Source of the DNA: Isoetes taiwanensis
Taxonomy: Eukaryota; Streptophyta; Lycopodiopsida; Isoetales; Isoetaceae
NCBI GenBank assembly: GCA_021234155.1
Contig: JAJEKV010000109.1
Span: 2,414,738 to 2,478,737, forward strand
Reading direction: 5' to 3'
DNA: 64,000 bases
Made by a program: the position numbers and the translations under genes. Each line of letters starts with the position of its first letter. The stretch's first letter is position 1. A model generated the notes under the pieces. It was not told the DNA's origin and ran no database searches. It was given only the letters and a program-made list of their open reading frames with translations. Below are positions 1 through 11,181 of this stretch, in pieces.

Positions 1-3000
1 CGGATAAACCAGACCCTTCAATTTGTCTATGACGGAATTCACAAGGACCAAGAGGAATACATTCCATCTTCACAGTTTCTCAACTTGATAATTGGAAGAC
101 TAAAAAAGTTCAGACTTGATAATTTGAAAGTGAATAAGCTGTAAAGATAGAAATATGGATACTTATCAGAATCTGCTCTAGGTGGTAATAGATTATAGTA
201 TGAATGCGCCTTATAACTGCTCCCATTTCAAATTCACGGATGGATGCACTCCTGTCATGTGAAATTGTAGCTACTTCTCAAAGTAATCAAAGTTTTTCTT
301 TGTCCCTCAGAAAGAAAATTTTGCATATGAAGTAGGATGATTATAACACCACAAGTTTTGGTAGGGCCACAATGTAGAAGTAGTTTATATGTGCATTTTT
401 ATATGGTGACACAAGATATTATGTTTGATTTTAATTGGTTAATATTATATGGTTTCCATTAAGCATAAGATATCTCATGTGAAGGGGAAACCAATATGTT
501 AATATTTATTCCATCCGAGAAAATAGATTCTTTCATGTGCAAATCTTACAATGTTCAAAGGGAGGTGTAGGTCATATATTTTAAAATGTTACCTAATTAA
601 TATGCTTGAGACATAAAGAGATGGTTTGTGTGCATTTCATTTGTATCTTGATAAGCCCATGACCTGCTATTTGTTTTTGTTTATGCAAAGGTTGACTATT
701 AGACACAAGTTTTGGTGGGGCCATGACATGGTAATATAATATGGTCTACATTTGGAAAGTATAAGGCATCTCATATGAAGAAAGGTAAACATCTTTCAAG
801 CTATATTTTTTAGTTGAATATGCTAATATTTATCAAGTTTCAATGCCGCCTACAAGCTTGATTTGTGTAATCATATGCTAACAGATATATTTTGCTCCCA
901 TGTAGCATGTGGCTTCTCTTTGCAAACTCTTCTTTTCGCATAGCATTCATATGTAACAGAATAGCAGGGGGTTTCCTTCCTTCCTTCCTTCCTTTGTATT
1001 TTTGTACAGTTTCTGCTATGGTTTTCATATGATTTGATGGGCGTATTGTGCGAGACCTACTAATCAATATATCTAGAGTGCATGTTGTATTCTTTTATTT
1101 GAATGGTGTATTATCTATGATTGCATAATAATTTTACGTTGCATTATTTTTCCATCACAAATTAATTACCAAAAATTTTACATCCAAGCATTGATGTCCT
1201 CTATTTTAGGGTTTGTGGAGGAAAGAAACTTTTGGGAAAGGGGTTTTGGGGGTTTTTTGAAGCCGTGTTCTTCAAGTCAAGGCTATGGCAGGCGCATCTC
1301 CAGATCTTCCAATTATTTCGTGGAAGTTCAATGGACAAATCTATTAATGTGTAAGAAATAACATGACGGGCAAAAGAAAAGGCACATGATGTAATTTCAG
1401 GTTTCTTGTTTGTACCATAGGATGTAATTTCTACTGAAGAAAAAGAATTCTTTAGTGAGATTGACTGTGTGTAGGGTGGGCATTCTACATCTATTATTTG
1501 CCCTTTATCTCATTTTGTCTAAAACGATCACCTGCTCTCGAGCTATTTTGTGAGCATAAATTTTTGTGCCAATATTTGTGGATATATAGTGCCAGAGAAT
1601 TTATGTGATATAAACTTTAACTAAGATTCAGACTAACTCGTTGGTGTCTAGCCTCCAATAAAGTTGGTTTTTCCATCTAAACTAAATTGGATCCTTTGAT
1701 TTGTATCTTATGCCAATGATGCAATGAATAAGGGGCCACATGCTTGAAATGAATGCATAAACATTCTATATGAGACTTTCTACTGTGGCTTGAATGTAAT
1801 TAATTTTGATTTTTTCGACTTATGTAGATTCCATTTGGTTTTGAAGGCACATTTGAAGAAGAAGGCACAGTTCTGATGCTTGTTGGGATTGCTTTGGTTT
1901 GTTCCCCCTTGCTTTGATGATAGTAGTGTTATCGTCTATGATCCAGAATCTACCATTTATCTTACTTGTCTAGTTGTATTGTGTATAGCAAGGCATTTTT
2001 ATGCGTGTGATAAGGGGTTTCTGCTTGATCCTTGGAACGCAGATGCCATATCTATAATATATAGAGGTGATTTCCTTGGGTTGCCAATATCATTTCACTT
2101 TGAGAGAGCTTTACGTTATGAACCTGGAAGGTGAGGTCTGTCACAGTAAATCACTTGTCCTTGAGAAAGGGTTGAGGTATAGGCTGGCTTTATGGCTCTC
2201 ATCCGAGAAAAAGGAATCGACTCGTGTAATAACACTAGAGGTGTTATATGAACATCCATCATGCGGGTTAATTTGAAGGAGCTTGTTGGATTGGATGGAC
2301 TTTGGAGGGATGACATGCATGGTTTCTCTTAAGAAAAATTCTTAAGAGGTTAAGTTTAGAACGTTTGGCGAATTTCAATTTTGAATGTTAGTTAATAGTG
2401 GCGAATATTTTTTTTCTTATGTTTTGTCATAGTGTTGATGTCGAATTTTCGATCAACATAATGGAAAATGTTCTAAGGCATGGGGTTCTTTGATGTCTCA
2501 TTTCTTATTGGTAATTGGAAATGGAAAATGTTTCTAAGGCATGGGCTTCTTTGATGTCTCATTATTGGTAATTGGAAAAGGCAAATTTGTCATCTACAAT
2601 GTATAACTCAACTTCAACAAGGCAACTTATGTGTCATACATAGCTAGACAAACATTTCCATCATGTTATTCATATCACGCAACACCAAAAGAATGTATTA
2701 ACTCAAAGACCTTGAACATTTGTCTCCATTCTAATTCACTTGAATTTTTAATGTATAATGTTTTAGAGTGTAAACAAATTTTGAAATTCAAATATCGAAA
2801 ATTGTGTAAAGGGCAATGCAAGGCCATTAGGATTACATGCCAGGTTGCTGCAAGGCCATTTCAATCACTTGCCAAAATGGTAATTTTGTGGGGAAAAGCA
2901 AGCTACATATCATGATGGGGATAGCAAATGCGCACCACAAAGGGGCACACTTGAGAAACTAGCATTCACTTTATATATGAAATCTGAACCATATCAATAA

Positions 3001-4399
3001 TTCGATAGAACCAATATACAATCATCATTGTATATATACAAATACTTTGGCTATAATCCCGAGCCTCAAACTGCATAAATGCATGCCCCCATGGAGATCC
3101 GGCATGTGCTAAATCATCTCGAATCACTTGAGAGTGCTAAAACGAAGCAAGCTAATTGAGCATACCAAAAAGAGATGTAAAATGGGTCCTAACCATATTT
3201 TGTCACTTGTTAATCTTGGTACCTTCCATTAAAAGAGAATTTTGAGATATGTATGGGCATGTATAGCCATCCGACTACAAAGCAAAAGAAACAGAAACTT
3301 AGTTTCCTTCATAATATCACTTGACTTGAAGATGAGGTATTGGAATCTTTGGTTTGCAATGTAAAATTGCATTTACTTGCTCCGAGTTTCCAATGGTGTG
3401 GGGTGATTTAAAGAATTCTCTTCCACAGATCAACGCTTCAAAATATCTCAGAAGAAAAAAGTTAATGTTACACAAAATAACAACTAATAACAAATAATTA
3501 TCATAAGGGCTTAAGACGTATTATGGCTTTGCAAAAATTTGAATGATAGAAACATTAATTGATACCTCATATGGAATACTATAGGACAAAAGCTCTTGCA
3601 ACTTCCTTTGTAGACATGCCGCCTTTTTACTTGATTTTATGTTTGGCGTTTTTACTTAGAGGAAGAGAGAGGCCACTTTAGCTAGAAGAGATCCAAATGA
3701 TTGCTGCCACTATAAACTACTTGGATACATTCTATCATCTGATCCTCTATAACTTGCAATGGTTAAAAAGGTAATATACGCTAACAAAACACCGTCTCCA
3801 AATTATATTCAACGTCATAAATAGCTATTTTCAGATGCACTTATCATAGAAGGTGGTAAATATGTGGTCAACTTTTGAACAACTCATTTGCATTTCACAG
3901 AGGCAAAGTTGCCTTGCTACAGATAACATATACACCCCCCTAGCTCGATTTTCTTGCTTGACATTCTTAATTTTAGGTCTCTTGTTTTACACTTGTTTTC
4001 TAGCAAAAGTTATAACCTCCTCTGAGATCCACTAAGGGAGAAAGGAATTGATGTGTGCAGGATCTTCTCTAAGAGATTGCTTCTAATTCCACTGGAAATG
4101 CTTGCATGCCTTTATTGGCATAATATTAGTGTCCATTGTAGCGATCTTTATTCCCAACTGAATATAGATAAGTTTACATTTGCATTGCTGCTGTTAAAAC
4201 AATAGAAAATAGTTCTTTCATCTATATAAAAAAACCCAATGTAGGAGAAAGGAAAATAAAATGCAGGGCCAAATACATAGTTAATGCAATGAGGGCCCTG
4301 CAACCAACAGTAGTGATTATGCTAATGCATGCAGCTACTGTTGCAGCTTAACTGTAGATCAGCTTGAAAATATATTGCACACGCGTGGAAAACTAATAG
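1..4399. repeat. Arm A of a large direct duplication
   Basis: This stretch reappears in the same order and orientation from about 22,016 onward, with insertions between the pieces. The last 560 bases (3,840-4,399) match 36,890-37,450 with only a few substitutions. The first 160 bases match 22,016-22,170 with many short indels. It has no convincing gene. Short open frames such as 1,880-2,134 are not kept in arm B, so I do not call them. A 60-bp tandem repeat (2,461-2,520 and 2,521-2,577) is present in both arms and so predates the duplication. The segment near 1,286 could be the start of an old gag-like reading frame, but this is too weak to call. Confidence 0.85.
946..1083 (+). repeat. Conserved terminus-like block, copy 1
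   Basis: A block of about 115 bp occurs here and, in related form, at 8,943, 30,178 (split by an insertion) and 53,549. The shared core includes ATGATTTGA and CATCTAGAGTG. Sequence to the right differs between the unrelated copies at 946, 8,943 and 53,549. This copy carries five TTCC units (973-992) where the others have one or two. I infer that it is the conserved end of a non-autonomous element family, but the family is not identified. Confidence 0.55.
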
Positions 4400-4994
4400 T
4401 GTTGGGATTTAAAAAGTTGTTCATCATATATTTCAAGGTGAAGTTGCATCATACAGCTATGGGAGCTAGCATACTAACTAGGTTAAAGATAAATTCTTCG
4501 ATGGCCTAGCTACTTGTGTAAATATAAACTTGGAACCATGGAACCATGGTATAATATTGTTTCTAAAATTATTTGAGACGGTTAAGGCTACCGAAATGGA
4601 GCCAAAACCATTCAAAATGTTCCAGTTCATAATCGGTGGATTCTCGGGCCTAAACCGACGATCCGATCACTGTACACATAGGAAAACTTGGAACAAACAA
4701 ACATAGAGCAAATTACAGGCAATTCTGGCAAGACTTGGGTCTATGGATTGAATTAAAGATCGAACCATTGTTGAATGATTTTCGGTCAATACTTCTATAG
4801 TGTTTAGTCAATGCTCGAATGAACATTAACTCTCAAATATAATTCCTATGGTTTATTGATCAAATAGTTCTATAGGATCAAAGTTCGTGCTAACTTGTGT
4901 AACCATTGCTTAAAGTTTGATTCCAGAAGAAGGAGCTTTGTTGGACAAAGGGTGTAGATATCACTACACAAGTAAATTGTTCTTAAATTTATCA
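4400..4994 (+). repeat. 5' LTR of the copia element
   Basis: It begins TGTTGGG and ends ATCA, the usual TG...CA ends. It matches 13,370-13,962 across its length. It joins arm-A sequence at ACTAATAG on its left and is followed by the primer-binding site two bases after its end. Confidence 0.93.
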
Positions 4995-4996
4995 TT

Positions 4997-5008
4997 TGGT
5001 ATCAGAGC
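4997..5008 (+). promoter_or_regulatory. Primer-binding site, initiator tRNA-Met type
   Basis: TGGTATCAGAGC lies two bases after the LTR end. This is the standard plant copia primer site, complementary to the 3' end of initiator tRNA-Met. It is repeated at 13,965-13,976 after the second LTR. Confidence 0.93.
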
Positions 5009-5037
5009 TTGGTGTGCTTGATTATTCTTTGAACAAG

Positions 5038-5894
5038 ATGTCAAGCAGATTTGGTGCTAGTCTTTTGAGCAGTGTGGATGTATTCAAAGGAGGAGCAGGC
5101 TTCCAGGTATGGAAAGATGCAATTAAATACATTCTTGAAGTAGAGGAGCAATGGGATCTTGTTGATCCGAAGGTGTGGACTTGAACCCAGCTTAACACCA
5201 TTCAAAGGTCTCAGGTCGAAGGTTCAAGAAATGCAAATGCTACTAATGCAACAAATGCAGGTGACACAAGTGCAAGGGAAACAGTGGCAAGCCAAGGAGT
5301 AATGGCAGGAAGGTCATTGTATGCACGCATCAAGGAGGCTCAATGAATTATCTCTTGCAAGGTAAGCTCTACCATTAGGCTTAAATTGAGAGATAAAAGT
5401 CCTAGGCAGATGTGGAATTTTCTCCTTAAGAACTATGAGGAGAAGACCTCTTCACAGATTGAATTATTGGAGAATGAACTCAGAAGCTTAAAGCTTCAAG
5501 TAGAAGGGGATGTCTTAGAATATTTTAACCAGTTTGATAACATTATTGCGGACCTGTCAGCAGCAGCAATAAATGTATCAGAAAGGAGTCAAGTCTTACA
5601 AATTTCTAGAGCCATTGACAATGAACAACTAGGATTATTCATAAGAAATATGTGTAAAACACGAGAAGAAGTGAAAAGGTGTTGAGAGCAGAATTTGAGC
5701 AAAAGAAATTAAAGGAAGGAGAGGATACTCTTCAAATACTTCTCCGGTGCAAAGAAGGATTACATGCTATTATTGTCATGAGAGTGGTCATTTTAAAAGC
5801 CAATGCCCTAAACTAAAAAAGGAATTCAACTGTTATAACTGTGGAGGTAAGGGGCACATGGCTGCCAAATGCTCATCTCCCAAAGATTATAGTC
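5038..5894 (+). pseudogene. gag: copia gag polyprotein N-terminal part (broken)
   Basis: The ATG at 5,038 opens a gag-like frame that matches the second copy from 14,006. It encodes the capsid precursor, which packages element RNA in the cytoplasm. A frameshift near 5,175 and further small indels break it. The segment 5,386-5,685 is the gag polyprotein core. The segment 5,747-5,894 has two CCHC zinc knuckles, CYYCHESGHFKSQCP and CYNCGGKGHMAAKC, with all metal ligands present. The frame is cut at 5,895 by a LINE. The rest of gag resumes near 7,269. Confidence 0.88.
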
Positions 5895-7268
5895 AAGGAA
5901 GGAAGGAAGGAAGGAAGGTACTTTTATCGTCCACGGAGACCAATGGGCCTATGGGACCCAATACAAAAACGCAGCAAAAGCGGATTATCGCCGGATTAAA
6001 AACCCCGCCCGAAGGGTTTTCGAGGGAAAAACCGCGGGCAGCAATCAGCCTGCCGACAAACCGCGGCTAATCATATAAAATGCGTAAACATCCCAATATA
6101 TACAGTCATGCACCACCCCCGTAGTGCCTAGTCGCCGGACGGCCAAAGGGCAAAAAAGGTGACCTCGCAGTCGGTACCTCCCGGATGTATGACCCCGTGG
6201 CACGCATCTTGGCGGTGTGTTCATCGGCAAATGCAAGGGCACGCCCGCCGCATTACTAAGGGGAGCCATATCCGCCCGGATCGGACCGGAAACCGGGCAA
6301 CTCGAAAGTGTGAGACTCATCCTCAATGGCACCCGTTTGACAAAGACCGACAGAGCCCGTCCCGGCGGGCTCCCCAATCCACCGCCCCGCCTCGATGCGA
6401 AGATGGTGGGCACCGTCGCGAATGGAGGCAATGAGTCCTGCTTTTTGGGGCAATTTGGGAACGCAGTAGAGCTGTGGCCCCGGGCTAACACGGGGTTGAT
6501 GTGCTCCTTGTAATGGGCCATTTTGACCTGCTCTAGAGCAATGGGGTCCCGTGAGCTTGCCAAGGAAACAAGCATCTAGGTACTCCCCGCAGTCGCCACG
6601 ACGTCGGGCGCCCACCAGACGCGATCTCAGGTTCTCGCGACGTTCCATCCGGGCGAACCACCGATCTCTCTCTTACCCCTCCAACAGCCCTAAGCCGGGA
6701 CTCATGGCCACAAGTGTAAGCCAAAGGGAGCCGAGCATCACCCATAGTAACCACTTTCTCAAAATAGACGATGTGTCTATCAAGGGCTGTTCGGGCCTTT
6801 TTAAGAATCCGATTTCTGCAGCTAGACCGATAGGGGACTGAAGGTTTCACCCCAAGTGCCCGTGCCAAAATGCCTTTCACCGCCTCCAAGTCATTCCGTG
6901 TCGCCAAAGAGACGATCGCCCCAAACCTCGACACCCGCATTTAAGGACAGCTCGACCGGTGCCCGGAACAGATGTGACCGATGGCCCCAATCATATAGCT
7001 CGCCCGGTGATCTGTTCTCGCATGGCATAAAGCGCTTTCGGCCACACACCGCATAGCGGATAGACGCCTCCCGCCAGAGAGGAGGAGGGGAACTCCACCC
7101 CTAGGTACTTGTAGGTGGGCGTGACGCCCACAGGCCGCCCCCGATATGTGAGTGCGAGGAGGCATGGGGTGACGGAAGAGGATATGAGAACCACCTTGGT
7201 CTTGGCGGATTGACGCCAAGATGTCCGTAGCCCCGACAAAATGTGTCTAGGGCATCCAGTGAGGCGCA
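5895..7268 (-). mobile_element. 5'-truncated non-LTR retrotransposon nested in copia gag (family 2)
   Basis: The second copia copy (14,865) runs uninterrupted through the same site, which marks this as an insertion. On the minus strand, frames near 7,269-6,991 contain the post-RT motif YKYLGVEF, and frames from 6,940 to 6,045 carry the downstream C-terminal domain. All are frameshifted. The 3' end is a CCTT microsatellite, seen as five AAGG units on the plus strand at 5,895-5,914. The target carried AAGG and both edges keep it. It matches the longer copy at 23,365-28,760. It is a dead fragment with no EN domain and no RT active site. Confidence 0.85.
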
Positions 7269-7515
7269 TAAGGGAGAGGAAGGGGAAAAGCTCCTAGGGG
7301 AGGAAGAGGTGTTGGAAAAAAAAGGCGAAGCAGACTGCGGGTGTTCATATCACCAAGGCAATCAAGAAGGCACAAAGAGGAGTCCCAAGATGAGAATGAG
7401 GTAAATAAGTTGTTGGTAGCAAAAATGCAAATTCAAACTAATAAAAGGCATGATGTTGTTGTAGTTGATAGTGGGTGAGAGATCGTAGTTCAAACCACTG
7501 ATCTACTCCAAACCA
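7269..7515 (+). pseudogene. copia gag C-terminus and protease start
   Basis: The sequence resumes at the Gly/Arg-rich end of gag and matches 14,865-15,110. The protease catalytic motif appears as VVVDSG at about 7,456-7,475. Aspartic protease cleaves the gag-pol polyprotein. The next bases read GTGGGTGAG where the second copy has GTGGAGCTGAG. That indel breaks the frame just after the catalytic Asp-Ser-Gly. Confidence 0.8.
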
Positions 7516-8565
7516 TTGATGCTACTCGAAAAGAGCAAAATTCAAGTTGGAAATGGAGAAGTGCAACTTCTTTCAAGGATCCGGATTAATGCGGTGATAG
7601 ATTTAGATGGAAATGTTGTTGACATAGAAAATGTTTTGTGTGTGCCTACTTTGATCAAAAACTTGATCTCAGTTAGTCAACTAGTTGACTTGGGATACAA
7701 GATAAACTTTGATTCCAAAGGATGTAGTATTTATCTTGATAATATATTGAAGTTTTATGCCAAAAGATTTGGTAATCTATTTCAAATGGAGGGAGCCATT
7801 AAAAGTAGCATAAATTGCATTATTAATTCTGATACAGAGTTATGGCATAACAGGTTAGCTCACACTCATTGCAACAATATTAAATACTTGGCAAAAAACG
7901 GATGGATTTCTTGCAGAGATGATAAGTCAGACAAATTTATGTGTGAAGGATGCATGCTTGGCAAAATAAGCAGGCTGCCATTCACGAAGTCAGCAAATAG
8001 AGCTAAACATGTGCTTGAATTAGTATATACGGACCTTTGTGGACCTCTCAACATAAGAAGCAGATCAAACAAAAGGTACTTCATCACCTTTATAGATGAT
8101 TACTCTCGAAAATGCAAAGTCTACTGTCTTGCAAGAAAATCTCAAGCATTACAAGCCTTTAAACAATATGTAGCTGAAGTAGAAAGAGAAACTGGGAACA
8201 AAGTAAAGTGTATAAGGTCAGATCGAGGAGGAGAATACTTGTCCACAAAGTTTAGACTATTTTGCATTGCTAATGGCATTAAAAGGCAGATGACTTGCAG
8301 GTTCAGCCCCCAACAAAATGGAGTAGCCGAGAGGAAAAATAGGACACTCATGGATGCTGTTAGGTCTATGATCAAACAAAGTGGACTTCCAAACTATCTA
8401 TGGGAGGAGGCCTTGAAACTGCCACACTTGTTCAAAACAAACTCCCTACTACTGCCATTAAAGGTAACGTACCTCAAAATCTCTGGTTTAATAATGATGG
8501 AAAGATTGATTATGACAGGTCCAAAACATATATGGATGTTTAACTTATGTCCACATTCCTCATGA
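7516..8565 (+). pseudogene. copia protease C-terminus and integrase catalytic core
   Basis: This 349-codon open frame is one of the best preserved parts of the element. Residues 30-60 are the protease C-terminal part, with LCVPTLIKNLISVSQL. The HHCC zinc domain follows: His111, His116 or His118, Cys143 and Cys146. The DDE core has Asp173 (YTDLCGP), Asp236 (RSDRGGEY) and Glu272 (NGVAERKN). The 35-residue spacing between the last two is the family norm. Integrase joins element cDNA into chromosomes. The ATG at 7,516 is only the first Met after a frameshift; the native protein is part of gag-pol. The frame goes wrong after about residue 300. Confidence 0.92.
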
Positions 8566-8942
8566 ATTAAGGAAGAAATTAGACAACAAAGCTGAAGTTG
8601 GCTATTTGGTAGGGTATGACGAGGAAGCAAAAGGTTATAGGATTTATAACCCAATCACTAAGCATATAATTATTAGCAGAGATGTCTTATTCAACGAGAA
8701 TATTATTTACAAGGACAGGATGAGAAACTATGAAACAAAAGGAGCAGATATTGGCAAGCAGGAAAGAGTAGCAAAACAAATGGAAAATCAGGTCAAGGAT
8801 CTTACAAAGTTGGACTTAGATGATAATGACTCGTCAAAGGATGATAATCCAAATGAAACTGCAGATAAGCATATTCAAGGAGAAAGTGCAGCAGATGAAT
8901 ATGAAGAGCAACCAGATAACAATCTTGTAAAACAAAAGAATA
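8566..8942 (+). pseudogene. copia integrase C-terminal region
   Basis: The frame 8,606-8,947 continues pol with GYRIYNPITKHIIISRDVLF, a motif typical of the copia integrase C-terminus before the RT. An acidic linker follows. The frame runs into foreign sequence at about 8,943, where the gene-fragment composite begins. It connects with the RT region after 11,594. Confidence 0.85.
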
Positions 8943-9058
8943 TCTAGCATTATAACAGGGGGTTGTTTTTGTATTTTTGTACTTTTTTTCCTAAGGTTTT
9001 TATATGATTTGATGATCGTATTCCATGAGACGTACTAATCGGTACATCTAGAGTGCAC
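8943..9058 (+). repeat. Conserved terminus-like block, copy 2
   Basis: It begins at or close to TCTAGCAT, immediately after copia coding sequence, and ends at CATCTAGAGTGCA. The copy at 53,549 shares TCT-GCAT-ATAACAGG, so the homology starts at the insertion edge. A TC start after an A would suit a Helitron 5' end. Confidence 0.6.
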
Positions 9059-9540
9059 ATACGCTCACTTTAATTTTCGTGACACATTCCCATGGTTGAA
9101 TCCATAAATTTTGATATATATTTTTTATAATTTAAAGTTCTATGCTAACCAAAAAGTATTTTTTCCTTGCTTTGCATGCAAGGCTCGAGACCCTTCAACT
9201 TAGGGTTTTGTTCTGCCTGGTCCTCTGCCATATTCGACAGGGCATGGATCATGTCGGATCAGCTAAGCCTATTTTCTTATCTTGTTGCACAGCCTGGGTG
9301 TTAGTTCTTTGAGGTTGAACCCCATATCTGATTCAATTTCTATAACTATAGAAGGGGCAGAGGGATATGGGTCGGCGAGGTACTGCAGAAGAATAGAGCA
9401 AGAAATAAAGCCACAGGTCTGGTCTGGTGGGTTTCAAGGCAACAGTGTCATGTATGGCAGAAGCGTCCAAGCAAAATAAAGATCACTAAAATAATAGAAA
9501 GGGATGATGTCGGTATCGAATGCAGGTCTAGATATCTGGT

Positions 9541-9612
9541 GGAAGGAAACATCATTCTATTGCTAACACTGCTTTGCGGCTTGTTGCAAGTATGAAGCGG
9601 GACTTGATACAG
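9541..9612 (+). pseudogene. BRF1-like TFIIIB subunit exon fragment
   Basis: One frame reads ANTALRLVASMKRD. This matches the cyclin-like repeat of BRF1, the TFIIB-related subunit of TFIIIB that recruits RNA polymerase III to tRNA genes. The coding match ends at ATACAG, followed by GTTTTT, a possible splice donor. Only about 24 codons are visible. I recognise the motif from family knowledge; the assignment is probable, not certain. Confidence 0.55.
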
Positions 9613-9775
9613 GTTTTTGCCTTAAATAGTGTTTCTCTTTTTAGACTGTTTTATGCAAACATAACAGGAGTTCATGGGCATATCTGAACTGTGCCAGTGG
9701 ACCTACAGTTGTATGGTGCATGGATACCCTGGTAGCATGGTTGCGACAGAACTCCAGTGAGCAAGGAAGGAACAG

Positions 9776-10143
9776 ACGTATCTTGATGGCAGTTTAATTA
9801 GACTGCTTGCCAAAGGGCATGAAGTGTTGATTACAGTGGAAGAAGGAAGCGTGGGGGGTTTTGGATCTCATGTTGTTCATTTTATGGCACTTGATGGACT
9901 TCTCGATGGAAAATTAAAGGTAAATTTGTTTCTCGGCAAAGCTTAGTCTACGTTACTAACTAACAGAATCTTATTTTCCAGTGGCGACCAATGGTTCTAC
10001 CAGATCATTATATTGACCACGGCTCTCCAATGGGCCAGTTGCTAGAAGCTGGACTGTCTGCTTCCCACATTGCAGCTACAGTTCTGAACCTCATTGGCAG
10101 AAATAAAGGAAGTAGGCATCTTCAGTATGGTTCATATGCATAA
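9776..10143 (+). pseudogene. DXS: 1-deoxy-D-xylulose-5-phosphate synthase C-terminal fragment with intron
   Basis: DXS makes the first intermediate of the plastid MEP isoprenoid pathway from pyruvate and glyceraldehyde-3-phosphate. The exon 9,776-9,919 reads [18 protein letters not shown], part of the conserved transketolase C-terminal domain. An intron (9,920-9,981, GTAAAT...TTCCAG) is intact and in phase 0. The next exon (9,982 on) reads [10 protein letters not shown] and [12 protein letters not shown], the normal C-terminal end. The last few residues are replaced by sequence running to a stop at 10,141-10,143. Only about 100 of roughly 700 residues are present, with no thiamine-binding part. 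Retention of the intron shows a DNA-level copy. Confidence 0.88.
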
Positions 10144-10157
10144 ACCTTTTCCGGTTC

Positions 10158-10329
10158 CTGAAAATGCAGCAATAATTTTGAAGAATGGAGGCATCCCTAT
10201 GATCATTTCATGCTTGAAAAGCCCTGTCAAAAATACACTAAGATGCATAAGCTGTGCTATAATTGTTTAAAGAAATCTGGCGTGTTTTCTTCATGAGAGT
10301 TCCAGGGTTTTATCCCTTTTTAAAATGGT
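10158..10329 (+). pseudogene. Probable armadillo-repeat protein exon fragment
   Basis: The frame contains NGGIPMIISCLKSP and, after one stop codon, RNLACFL. This is the pattern of ARM repeats (gly-gly-ile-pro, then a leucine-rich helix). ARM proteins are helical scaffolds for protein binding. The match ends at ATG followed by GTATGT, a good splice donor. The parent gene is not identified. Confidence 0.45.
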
Positions 10330-10512
10330 ATGTCATTTCCTTTGCTTACATCCTCTGGTCTGTTTTGGAAATACCATTGTCTGCAGAGTGGTATCTTCAT
10401 CCCATAAGACCTCTGATTCGAAGGAGCTTCTTCAGGAGATAGACTGGTAATTGCAACATGTATTTGAAGAAATTGAAAACCCTAAGTTAGATATGGAAGA
10501 TGGTTACCGCAA

Positions 10513-10610
10513 TGCGTGAGTGTGACTGGTGCAGCTTTGCAAGCTGTGGGAAAGTCATGCAAATTTTTAGAAACACTAGAGCTGTTCAGCTTCCAGAAAT
10601 TTACAGACAG
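10513..10610 (+). pseudogene. F-box/LRR-repeat protein 4-like exon fragment
   Basis: The frame reads VTGAALQAVGKSCKFLE and LELFSFQKFTD. This is a leucine-rich repeat close to that of plant F-box/LRR-repeat protein 4, a substrate receptor of SCF ubiquitin ligases. It ends with ACAG followed by GTATTG at 10,611, a splice donor where an intron would fall. Only about one repeat is present and the F-box is absent. Confidence 0.65.
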
Positions 10611-10688
10611 GTATTGCATGGTTACCTTTGAAATAAGTTACAGTACAATAGAATGGGGAACTAAAATTGTTTCTCTACGGGGGGATGT

Positions 10689-10861
10689 GGCATTATAGAA
10701 GATATGGAGATTTTAGCAGAATCTAGAATCTGTGGCATATTTCCTCCCCTACCAAATGTGTCGATTCCAAGGCTTGTGGCATTCTAGGAGCTATGGAGAT
10801 TTTAGCAGGATTTGTGGCATATTTTCTTCCCTACCAAATGTGTTGATTCCAAGGCTACAAG
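10689..10861 (+). repeat. 89-bp tandem duplication inside the composite insert
   Basis: Unit 10,689-10,777 is repeated at 10,778-10,861 with a few substitutions and a short deletion. Both carry GGAGATTTTAGCAG and CTACCAAATGTG. It has no coding content that I recognise. Confidence 0.8.
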
Positions 10862-11181
10862 GCTACAGACATTGCCTACAAACATGTAAATATGGGATTT
10901 TATGGATTTTGTCATCTCCTTACTCCCATCAAGGAGAGATTGGAAATAATAAAAGATGAACTCTATAGCTTTGTAGTGTTCGTATGATTGGGATATACTT
11001 ACATTTTTATTTGCCTTTGAAGCAAATCAAAATTTGGATGGAAAATACTTTGTCTTTTGCTATGGAGTATTTTAGATGTTTTCCTGAAGTGTTTCTTTTG
11101 AAGTTGAAGTGCCTAGCTATTTCCTAGGGCCCGAAGGGCCCAAAATTTTTTTTTTAATATAACAACCAACATACAACTACC

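Larger units (their letters stand above)
8943..11157 (+). mobile_element. Composite insertion carrying exons of several unrelated host genes
   Basis: This 2.2-kb segment splits copia pol between integrase and RT. It begins with the conserved block also found at 946, 30,178 and 53,549. It contains pieces of at least three unrelated plant genes in the same orientation: BRF1-like (9,541-9,612), DXS (9,776-10,143) and F-box/LRR4-like (about 10,513-10,610). A probable armadillo-repeat exon (10,158-10,329) is also present. One complete intron and several splice donors are kept, so the capture was from DNA and not from mRNA. A GGGCCC-GAA-GGGCCC hairpin lies at about 11,128-11,142 near the right edge. 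Helitron or Pack-type element is my inference; neither a CTRR end nor long inverted ends is proven. Confidence 0.72.

Noticed and set aside
1880-2276. A conserved host gene in arm A
   Set aside because: The frames are not preserved in arm B, and no family motif is visible.
9282-9479. Another captured gene exon in the composite insert
   Set aside because: A 65-codon frame exists, but I recognise no family, so it was not counted among the captured genes.
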